From Marinobacterium sediminicola (lineage in GTDB: Bacteria; Pseudomonadota; Gammaproteobacteria; Pseudomonadales; Balneatricaceae), in NCBI RefSeq assembly GCF_022343685.1, contig NZ_CP092123.1, forward strand, positions 3,100,001 through 3,164,000: a stretch of 64,000 nt of DNA, written 5' to 3'. The translations under genes were made by a program, and so were the position numbers. The notes below the pieces were generated by a model. That model had not been told where the DNA came from. It saw only the letters and a list, made by a program, of their open reading frames with translations, and did no database searches. Positions 8,999 to 16,600 of this stretch are shown piece by piece; the stretch's first letter is position 1; each line of letters begins with the position of its first letter.

Positions 8999-9610
8999 TT
9001 ACCAGTGGCAGGTTTCACGAAGAGGCTTGATGGCCTCTCTCAATCCTTTGATATCAAATATCGCAGTCACCGGGCTTTCGTTATATGGCGTCACTTGTGC
9101 AACCAAGCTGTCTGCCTCCATCATGGATTTAAGAAAAGCGATCGGCTGGGGGTGAAACGTTGCTTTACTATCCGTCGACATAGACCAGCGGCGAGTGCGG
9201 GCCTTCTCGGTACCCACACGGCTGAGAACATCCGCTTCACTACCCAGGTAGTCATTCCATACAATGAAAAGGTCTGTTTCATTGCTGCGGCATCGGGCAA
9301 TCATAGCCACGGGGCTTCCCCAACGACTCTGACCTTCATCGGCTTTAAGGAGAAGAGTCACCGTTTTGCTGTCATCAATGGGGTTCGTCTCAACATTAAC
9401 AGCCCATTTCCCATTACCTGACACATTGACCGACTGTGCTTGCGGGCCATTTAATCCATAGCGCTGTGCCAAGGTGTCGTAGCACTCCAGGCGAGAAAGG
9501 TCGCCTTCCACAATGGCACAGGCAGCAATTTCCTTATCCGTAGGCATAGCTTGAGCTGTGGCGGTGAGCCCAGCGGAAAGTAATAAAACAATTGCTCTTT
9601 TCATGGTCAT
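8999..9610 (-). CDS. VasI-like (type VI secretion-associated VC_A0118 family) periplasmic protein in the BREX operon
   Basis: This 203-residue protein has a signal peptide (cleavage near AQA, about residue 21). The mature part matches the VasI/VC_A0118 family: a Cys-containing LSRLECYDTLA near the N-terminus, KWAVNVETNPIDDSKTVTLL in the middle, and the C-terminal FDIKGLREAIKPLRETCHW. The family is best known from T6SS loci and also occurs as stand-alone genes. No other T6SS component is in the window. It is the first gene of the transcription unit leading into brxA, directly downstream of a candidate BrxR operator. An ATG two codons downstream (9604) is an equally good start. Confidence 0.78.
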   Translation of the reverse strand: MTMKRAIVLLLSAGLTATAQAMPTDKEIAACAIVEGDLSRLECYDTLAQRYGLNGPQAQSVNVSGNGKWAVNVETNPIDDSKTVTLLLKADEGQSRWGSPVAMIARCRSNETDLFIVWNDYLGSEADVLSRVGTEKARTRRWSMSTDSKATFHPQPIAFLKSMMEADSLVAQVTPYNESPVTAIFDIKGLREAIKPLRETCHW

Positions 9611-9649
9611 CCATCTCCGTTGTTTGTTTCAGGCATCATAGACAGAGCA

Positions 9650-9668
9650 TGCGACAGTTCATGTCGCA
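9650..9668. promoter_or_regulatory. Candidate BrxR operator in front of the VasI-like/BREX operon
   Basis: A perfect inverted repeat, TGCGACA-GTTCA-TGTCGCA, lies about 40 bases upstream of the first gene of the BREX operon and directly after the WYL regulator gene. A minus-strand TATGAT begins about 28 bases past the repeat end. A 16/19 identical copy sits at 11,451-11,469 with a TATAGT at the same distance, so the two promoters share architecture. Confidence 0.6.
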
Positions 9669-9690
9669 GAAGCCTGATAAATCCCCCCTT

Positions 9691-10692
9691 TTAATCCAAA
9701 CCGAGAATTTCCCGAGCTTGTTGATGAATGGCTTCGCGCCAACTCAGTGGTTCCAGTACATCAACGGCTGAACCGAATCCCTGCAGCCACCATTGAGTTT
9801 GTTGGTCGTTTGGAACTTCAGCATCCAACAAGACCCAGCCATCCTGATCGGGTTCGCCAAGAGATTGAATCGAGCTGACGGGGGTTTCAGAGAGCATCCA
9901 GGCAACATCAGGTCGAACTTTGGCCTTGAGTTTGACCATACCGCCGTCTACGGGATACCCAAAGGCTCCTTGGGCTATGTATTCCTCAAGATTAAAGTCG
10001 ACCTTCGGCCTAAGCGCAGTATCACTTCTAGTCGCGGATTGAATTCGGTGAAGTGCAAACTGTCGAACATCATCGTAGTCATTCACGGTCGCCAACAGGT
10101 AGGTCACACTGTGTCGGGCCACCAGACCCAGTGGGTGTAGAACAAAAGACTTCACCTGACTCTTGGCACGGCTCAGATATTCGACATCCAAAGCATATCC
10201 GTTGAGCAAAGCATCGGTCACCCACTGCCACACATCATGTGAAATAGGTGCGGGTATCAGTGCTTTCCCGTTTGGGATCGCTTTCACTAGCTGTGTCCAA
10301 TGCGCAAAGCTATTTCGCTCAAGGCTATCCAAGTACTTTCGAGCGTTGTGGAATTGCCCACCCAGTTGGTCAATCGCCACCTGGGGTAGCAAGCCAGTCA
10401 AGTACTCTTCTGCCATTACCAGCGTCAGAGCTGTCGCTGTATCCATGGCTGGAAGGTTACTTTTGAACCCAGGGTCGAAGGACCACCGAAACGGACGACT
10501 GGACTTGTCACATAGAAGGGGGAAATGCCCGGACATTTTTTCCAAATCACGCTGAATGGAACGGATATCCACCTTGAAACCTCGCTCTTCCAGCAACGCC
10601 TGAAGTGTTGAAGTCGCACGGTAATGAGGCGCGCGAGGAATGAGCTGCAGCATGTTCAGGTAGCGGAATAGTGTATCTTGTCGTGCACTCAT
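9691..10692 (-). CDS. brxR: BrxR-like WYL-domain transcriptional regulator
   Basis: This 333-residue protein has an N-terminal winged HTH (residues about 5-70, including a second helix in VDIRSIQRDLEKMSGHFP) followed by a WYL domain and a WCX-like C-terminus, the layout of BrxR/CapW/PafC regulators. Such regulators repress defence operons and sense a nucleic-acid-type ligand through the WYL domain. The ATG at 10692 is chosen over an upstream frame extension because AAGGA lies 7 bases before it and the HTH starts just after. It sits next to the BREX operon, between two near-identical inverted repeats that are its likely targets. It is probably transcribed with the secreted protein gene 54 bases upstream. 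Confidence 0.85.
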   Translation of the reverse strand: MSARQDTLFRYLNMLQLIPRAPHYRATSTLQALLEERGFKVDIRSIQRDLEKMSGHFPLLCDKSSRPFRWSFDPGFKSNLPAMDTATALTLVMAEEYLTGLLPQVAIDQLGGQFHNARKYLDSLERNSFAHWTQLVKAIPNGKALIPAPISHDVWQWVTDALLNGYALDVEYLSRAKSQVKSFVLHPLGLVARHSVTYLLATVNDYDDVRQFALHRIQSATRSDTALRPKVDFNLEEYIAQGAFGYPVDGGMVKLKAKVRPDVAWMLSETPVSSIQSLGEPDQDGWVLLDAEVPNDQQTQWWLQGFGSAVDVLEPLSWREAIHQQAREILGLD

Positions 10693-10745
10693 GGCGGCAT
10701 CCTTGTCAGTTGAAGCAATACGGTTGTCGTCCGGTGAGATGATGG

Positions 10746-11267
10746 TTACAGCATGTCCTCTATATACCACCGCTTGTGAAACTCCGTGAAATCTTCAATC
10801 TGTTTCCGGGTTACACCCAGCAACCCGCCACTCCAAGAAGAGAATGCCCGACTGCCATTTGGCAGATACACGTTCTCGGGGAATGTTCGCATGGTGTAGA
10901 CCGGATTTTGAACCTTGTACTCCGTGCCTATCTTTTTGAAATAGCTGCCTTTGAGCATGAACTTTGTCGTCCCCTTTGAATTGAGTAAAACGTTCTCAAA
11001 GTCCATTTCCTGCACCCGGTGTGCGTATTGAAGCAGGATGCGGAAAACGTCAGCGGGGCTCTTGTCACCGGGGATAGACTCAATGTTAATCACCAGCACT
11101 GAGGGTTGGACATAGTCCTTGTAGTGACTCTCAATTTTGATGCCGGTATTTCGTGGATCTTCTGCCAAAACTGCATTCATGGGCTTCATCAGTATTTGGT
11201 TGTTAGCTGCGTAGACAGAGCCCACCACAGAGAGAACCAGGACAGCGAACACAATGATTTTTTTCAT
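10746..11267 (-). CDS. Secreted protein of unknown function co-transcribed with brxR
   Basis: This 173-residue protein has a clear signal peptide (MKKIIVFAVLVLSVVGSVYA, cleavage after residue 20). The mature part is polar, with no motif I recognise, and ends in KRWYIEDML. AAGGA is placed 7 bases before the ATG. The gene lies between a BrxR-type operator (11,453) and brxR (54-base gap), so it is the first gene of the regulator's transcription unit. Together with the VasI-like and membrane proteins it gives this BREX locus three envelope-directed accessory products. Function cannot be assigned. Confidence 0.72.
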   Translation of the reverse strand: MKKIIVFAVLVLSVVGSVYAANNQILMKPMNAVLAEDPRNTGIKIESHYKDYVQPSVLVINIESIPGDKSPADVFRILLQYAHRVQEMDFENVLLNSKGTTKFMLKGSYFKKIGTEYKVQNPVYTMRTFPENVYLPNGSRAFSSWSGGLLGVTRKQIEDFTEFHKRWYIEDML

Positions 11268-11450
11268 CGGAAAATCCTTTTTGATGCCTGTTTCAGGTTA
11301 CATATCGGTTGCGGGCTCTGAGAGGGCTGCAAATTGGAGTCGATAGATGACATGCAAACACGTCCAAATCGTGCCCTTACGTTCATGTTTCGCAGCTGCC
11401 TATCAGTGCCCGCCAAGAGCCAAGCGACAGTCGTAACTATAAATAAGTAG

Positions 11451-11469
11451 AACGACAGTCCATGTCGCA
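11451..11469. promoter_or_regulatory. Second candidate BrxR operator, upstream of the secreted protein/brxR unit
   Basis: AACGACAGTCCATGTCGCA contains the inverted repeat CGACA-GTCCA-TGTCG and matches the 9,650 site at 16 of 19 positions. On the minus strand TGGACT within the site and TATAGT 15 bases later resemble promoter elements, so binding would block RNA polymerase. An extra GCGACA half-site lies at 11,424-11,429. Confidence 0.6.
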
Positions 11470-11533
11470 TACCTGCTTTCCGTGAGTAAAACGAGAGGGC
11501 TAGGTAATCAAATGTACAAAAATTAAGCTGGCG

Positions 11534-11962
11534 CTACCCTATCGATACCGCCGGTCGAAAAATACCTTTCTTGGTCATCTCGTGCCGGAGATCAAAACGT
11601 TCCAGTGCTGCGGTGGGGACGACCTGTTCCAGTTGTTCGAAATTCAGTTCAACAAAGCGTGACTTGATCGATGCTTATCAGCAGGCCCTGCATTACACCG
11701 GCTAGCCGTGATGCGATGCCATGAATATGCTGGGCGTACTCTTTTCGGCGCTGACGCTGATACTTGTCCTTGATCAGCAAACGACGATTGCGGGCGCCAG
11801 ATTCGACGGTACTGGCCAGGATGTCCTCGATATCGGGCAGCTCCAATACAGGCAAGAACTCTGCTGTTCCAAGTGGTTGTCAAATCCCACCTGGGTTTCG
11901 CGGGGCCAGTCCAGATCATTAAACAAACTAACCGATCTTTGCCTGCTATCACTTAGCATCAC
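11534..11962 (-). pseudogene. Decayed small gene with two frameshifts
   Basis: Three successive reading frames read as one protein if two single-base shifts are allowed. The first ends near HLEQQ (about 11,865), the second runs from VLELPDIEDILAST to VMQGLLIS (about 11,660), and the third starts at IKSRFVELNFEQLEQVVPTA and ends at a TAG at 11,534. The reconstructed product would be roughly 140 residues and soluble. I do not recognise the family. It begins with a 4-base overlap to the 63-residue gene upstream, so it was once the third gene of the Xre-led unit. Sequencing error is an alternative cause of the shifts. Confidence 0.45.
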
Positions 11963-12150
11963 TCAATCCTTTCCCGCCCCACAGCAGGCGCATTGATCCA
12001 TTCTCGATCTTCATCAGTCAGCTCAAAAATCCCTTCCTGAAGCAGAGACTCCAAGCCTAAAGGCGTTTGCTCACGGTACGGTTTGTGTTTTTTGCGCTTA
12101 GCACCAGCAGTCAAGCTGTCACTCTCATTTAGATCTTGCTTCACGCTCAC
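11959..12150 (-). CDS. Small hypothetical protein downstream of the Xre regulator
   Basis: The product has 63 residues, with a basic N-terminal half (GAKRKKHKPYREQTP) and an acidic C-terminal half (LQEGIFELTDEDREWIN). It starts with GTG preceded by GAGGG and overlaps the end of the Xre gene by 26 bases. No family recognised. Size, charge and position after a DNA-binding protein are reminiscent of a TA partner or a short accessory factor, but this is speculation. The gene downstream is a frameshifted remnant, so the unit may be decaying. Confidence 0.45.
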   Translation of the reverse strand: MSVKQDLNESDSLTAGAKRKKHKPYREQTPLGLESLLQEGIFELTDEDREWINAPAVGRERIE

Positions 12151-12376
12151 CCTCCGGCATCTTTACGTAAGTCACGAGCTTTTCAATGGGGCAGTCAAAG
12201 TACGCACATAACCGGTCCAGGTTGTCAGTCACCGTACTGTGTCCCCGGTGATTGATAATTTTGGAAAGTGTCATACGGTTAATACCTGTTACCTCTGCCA
12301 CTTCTTTCACCGTGATCCGTCGTCCCTCCTGGAACTCCTTCTCAGCAATCAATTCTTTCAAATGGAATCTAAGCAT
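12125..12376 (-). CDS. Xre/Cro-type helix-turn-helix regulator
   Basis: This 83-residue protein is essentially one HTH domain: KEVAEVTGINRMTLSKIINH is the recognition unit (residues about 24-43), followed by the DNLDRLCAYFDCPIEKLV tail typical of Cro/C1-type regulators. The ATG at 12376 is preferred over an upstream frame extension because GGAG lies 8 bases before it. It is divergent from the homing endonuclease gene and separated from it by about 110 bases holding two inverted repeats, so it probably controls itself and perhaps the endonuclease. Confidence 0.75.
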   Translation of the reverse strand: MLRFHLKELIAEKEFQEGRRITVKEVAEVTGINRMTLSKIINHRGHSTVTDNLDRLCAYFDCPIEKLVTYVKMPEGEREARSK

Positions 12377-12393
12377 CAAGCTCACTCCGGTTA

Positions 12394-12462
12394 TCAACTG
12401 TAAGTTGAAATAATCAAAAGATGCGATACGTTAAAAGTGCGAGTGATCAGATAACTGATCAC
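12394..12462. promoter_or_regulatory. Two inverted repeats in the Xre/homing-endonuclease divergent promoter region
   Basis: TCAACT-GTA-AGTTGA (12,394-12,408) lies 18 bases before the Xre ATG. GTGATCAG-ATAA-CTGATCAC (12,443-12,462) lies 23 bases before the endonuclease ATG. The two repeats differ in sequence, so they may bind different proteins; the first is the better autoregulatory candidate for the Xre protein. Confidence 0.45.
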
Positions 12463-12485
12463 ATGAACTTAATAAGGAACATAGT

Positions 12486-13463
12486 ATGACAAGCATCAAC
12501 AAACGACCATGGAATGACGATGAGGTAGCGGCCTTGAAGCAGGGCTATGAAACAGGTACGCCGACCTTGTCGATTGCTCAGTCACTTGGCCGAACCCATC
12601 GCTCGGTACGTGGTAAAGCTCACACACTGGGGCTGAGTCATCATGCCCGTGACTGCCAGCTGTATACTCCTGAGGAGGACCGCTTTATCCTGCAGCACGC
12701 TCACTCGATGACTCGGGCAGAGATCGCGAGGGCACTGGGCCGCAGCGAAGGCTCAGTCAATCAGCGTGGTCAGCGACTCAACGTCGCATTTCAAAACCCG
12801 CTCAAACAGGCCAAGTACGAAAAGGACCATGACTTCTTTCGTGTCCCCAGCCTCGAAAACTCTTATCTGGCTGGCCTGCTGGCAGCAGACGGCTGGATTC
12901 GTCCTGAGAGCGCTGGCAAAACCATCAATCAGGTTGGCATTTCGCTCAAGGCCCAGGACCGTCACTTGCTGGAATACCTGCGTACCGCTTCGGGTTACAC
13001 CGGTGTTATCCGAGAATACAGAGCCGATGAATACCCCCAGACTGAGCTGCGCATTTCAGGTGTCCCACAGTGGATTGAGGATCTGGAGCGGTTCTGGAAC
13101 CTGACGCCGAACAAAACGTTCTCCCTGCAGCCTCCTAATGAAGCGTTGCTCACCCCCGAGCAAATTTTGGCTTTCCATGTCGGCCTTATTGAGGGTGATG
13201 GCTTTATCGGCATCACCGGTGGCACACTCAAAATTGAGATGGTCACAGCTTCCGAGAGCTTTGCCGACTGGCTGGAGCAAAGCTGGGGGAGCATTACTCA
13301 AGCACAACCCTCACGCTATCTGCATCGCGATGGAAGGGCACACTATGTCAGCCTGTATGGGGCTAATGCCAGACGGCTATGCCGGGCGCTGCTGGCGACC
13401 GGAATGCCAAGGCTGATGCGAAAGTGGAATACGGCAATTTCGGAAATTGAGAAGTTCCGCTGA
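12486..13463 (+). CDS. Free-standing LAGLIDADG homing endonuclease with two N-terminal Myb/SANT-like repeats
   Basis: The 325-residue protein has two LAGLIDADG motifs, LAGLLAADGWI (about residues 128-138) and HVGLIEGDGFI (about 230-240), the arrangement of a monomeric double-motif meganuclease; each keeps its acidic residue. Ahead of them lie two repeats that look like Myb/SANT-type helix-turn-helix units (RPWNDDEVAALKQGYETG..., then QLYTPEEDRFILQHAHS...), each ending in a conserved helix with GRTHRSV or GRSEGSV. These would provide sequence-specific DNA binding. The gene is not inside a visible intron or intein. AAGGA precedes the ATG, and a strong terminator follows. Homing endonucleases make a rare double-strand cut and spread by repair. 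Confidence 0.82.
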   Translation: MTSINKRPWNDDEVAALKQGYETGTPTLSIAQSLGRTHRSVRGKAHTLGLSHHARDCQLYTPEEDRFILQHAHSMTRAEIARALGRSEGSVNQRGQRLNVAFQNPLKQAKYEKDHDFFRVPSLENSYLAGLLAADGWIRPESAGKTINQVGISLKAQDRHLLEYLRTASGYTGVIREYRADEYPQTELRISGVPQWIEDLERFWNLTPNKTFSLQPPNEALLTPEQILAFHVGLIEGDGFIGITGGTLKIEMVTASESFADWLEQSWGSITQAQPSRYLHRDGRAHYVSLYGANARRLCRALLATGMPRLMRKWNTAISEIEKFR

Positions 13464-13483
13464 AACGAGAAGGAGTCGTGATG

Positions 13484-13507
13484 GGGGCGGATGTCCGCCC
13501 CTTTTTT
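13484..13507 (+). terminator. Rho-independent terminator after the homing endonuclease
   Basis: GGGGCGG-ATGT-CCGCCCC forms a 7-bp GC stem with a four-base loop and is followed directly by six T. It lies about 20 bases after the endonuclease stop codon. Confidence 0.85.
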
Positions 13508-13631
13508 GAAACTTAACCAACGTCTAACCAGCTAACTGTGGCTGAGCGTGCCCATAATGCTATGGCGTTATGAAACAGGTAACCAAACCAGTTTCCACTG
13601 TACTGCATTTACGCAGCACCAAGTACCTGCC

Positions 13632-16600
13632 TCATGCCATCTGGTCGAGAAATTTGAGGAAGCGGTTCTCCGGCAGCGGTTTGGAGTAGTAATATCCCTG
13701 GATCAGTACCTTGTCGAACTGCTCGAAATACTGCTTCTGTTCTTCTGATTCCACCCCTTCAACAATCACCCGACTGCCGATCGCTTCGGCAATGTTAAAC
13801 ACCGCCTCAATAATCGGATACTTACTGTGACTGCTAGAAACGGTATCGGTGAACGTCTTGTCGAGCTTGATAACGTCGAGCGGCAGGCTTTTGATCCGTC
13901 CCAGGTTGGAATAGCCCGTGCCGAAATCATCCAGACTGATCAGGCAACCCTGGCGCCGAAGCTGACGTAGCACACTGGACAGCGATTCGGGATACTTGTG
14001 AAACACCCTTTCGGTAATCTCGATCACCATCCTCTCGAGCATTCCCTGATGCTGCTCGACCAGCTGACCAAACGACGTGCTCATCAGGGTACGTGCGGTC
14101 ATATTGAAAGAGATCTTTCCTGCATAGTCAGTGTGACGGGACAGGTAATCCGCCACCTGGGCAAACACCCAGAGGTCGATCTCCTCGATCAGCGCCGTTT
14201 CTTCGGCCATGGGAATGAAGGTACCCGGGGGAATCATACCTCTGACCGGATGCTGCCAGCGCAACAGTGCCTCAGCATGAGAGACCGTCTCACCATGAGG
14301 ATCAATGATCGGCTGAAAGTACAGCTCCAGCTGGTGATCAGTGATCGCAGCCTGCATGTCGCGCTTAAGATCATGGCGACACTGAGCCTGCTCGTTCAGC
14401 TCCGGAGAGAAAAATGTAAATGCATTGCCCCCATCCCGCTTGGCGATGTACATCGCAGTGTCGGAATAGCGGATCAGTGTCACAGCATCGACACTGTCGT
14501 GAGGCGCGTTAGACACACCGATGCTGGCACTGATAATGAACGACTGTTCACCGACCAGAATCGGTTGATGCACGCGGGTCAGGATTTTATGCAGCACCTG
14601 GTCAACAGCCTTAATATCATTGCTGTCGCTGACCAGCACCACGAACTCATCACCGCCGAATCGGGCTACAGTATCGCTTTCCCGGACCGAAGCACTCAAT
14701 CGGCTCGCCACTTCCTTAAGCACTATATCGCCGATATCGTGGCCAAAGGAGTCATTGATCTCCTTGAACCCATCCAGATCAATGAACAACACAAAAACGA
14801 TTTCCCCAGAACGCTTGGCATGCTTGATCAGCTCGTCCAGGCGATCCTGAAGCAAGTTACGGTTAGGCAGTAACGTCAGGGCATCGTAGTTGGCCTGACG
14901 GTCGATCAGCTGACGCGAACGCACCTGCTCGGTAATATCCTGTACCACGCTGATCACTACCGTGCGCGCTTCCTCCGCTTGCGCTTCAGCCATGCGAGCC
15001 TGGCTCACATCGATCAGACCGTATCGCAACTCATCGTTCAGCCCCTGATAGCGCTTCTCAGTCTTGTAACTGCCAATCTGACCCGCGAGCAGCTGCTGGA
15101 GTAGCCCTGCATCCTTGCCAAGGTCGTCGGAGTGCACGAAGTCGGACAACGAACGACCTCGAACGGTGTCAGAGTCAAGCCCCAGCCAGCCACAGAAAAA
15201 GGCGTTGGCCTCAAGGATCTCACCGCCCTCATCACTGAGCACAATCCCCACGTTGGAGCTTTCAAACACCGTACGGAATTTCTCTTCGCTGTATTGCAGC
15301 TGATGCGCAAAGGCTGTTGCTTGAGTGATGTCGATGGCACTGCCGATCAAGATCTCACACTGATTGGCTTCGTCATAGAAGCGGCCGCCCCTGTCCTGCA
15401 ACCACAGGGTGCTGCCGGTTTTGGTCTGGAGCCGGTACTTGACGTCCCAGGTATCCTGCTGCACGGCCTGTTCGAAGGTTGCCCGATCGTCCGGGTGGAT
15501 GGCATCCAGATACGTCGCTACCTGACCTATGCGGATATGCTCGGCCAAGCCCATGTAGTGTCGGAAGGCCGGACTGATATACAGAAGTTCACTGAAGTCG
15601 CGTGAGCTCATCCAAACCACTTCATGCAGCGAGTCCGCAATCAAGCGGAACTTGCTCTCTGCCGCTGCCCTCTGCTGCCGGGTCCTGGACAGTTCGGTGA
15701 TGTCGGAGAAGGTAAGGATAACCCCGGCAATGCAGTTGTCGGCCACCAGGTAGGGCGAGGCATTGATGATATAGGTTTCCTGCTCATTCGACACTTCGAG
15801 CGTGGCGGCCTCGCGATTGCGCACCACTTGATCGAGCACATCGGCAAAGTTGTCGATTCTCATACGGGTTGAGATCTGCTGAATACGGCGCCCGATATCA
15901 TCAGGCGTGATCCCGAATACCCGCACCGCACGAGGGGTATAACGCAAAATTCGCAGATCTTCGTCAAGCACCACCAGGCCCATATTGATCGAGCTCTGAA
16001 TGTTGTTCAGCGTCGAATTGAGCAGACCCAGCTCCTCCGACTTGGCCTGCAACTCATCATTAAGGGTGGTCAGCTCCTCGTTGGACGCCTGGAGTTCCTC
16101 GTTGGTCGTGCTCAGCTCCTCGTTGGAGGATTGCAGCTCCTCGGTGGCGGCCTGCAACTCTTCATTCAGAGACTGCAGCTCCTCGTTGGAGGCTTCCAGC
16201 TCCTCGATCACGGCCTGCAAATGCTCGCGAGTACTGGACAGGTCGCTTTCCAGTGCCTCAATTCGGGCACGGGTGTTGTGGTCCCCGGCAGCCTCGTCTG
16301 TATCGGCTGCCAACAGCACCCGCGGTGGTTCAAACGAAACCAGCAAGAGAGATTCCTGATTGTCCTCGGTACGGATAGGCCGCACGACCACCTTCAGTGC
16401 CGTGCGCTTCCCATCCAATTGCAGGGTAATCGGATGCTCGATCGGTCCTTCATGGCTACTGTTTTGTGCACGGTACAGCAAAGCCCTTAGCTCGGTGCGC
16501 ATCTCCTCCGGCACCAGCGCCAACAGGTTAAAATCTGCCATGCCTTCTGGAATGGTCAGCATGGCACTGGTATCACCGAAAAAGTGCAGCGGCTGATAAT

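Noticed and set aside
11264..11470. 68-codon minus-strand frame upstream of the secreted protein gene
   Set aside because: Its ATG lies inside the second BrxR-like operator and it covers the promoter region of the next gene.
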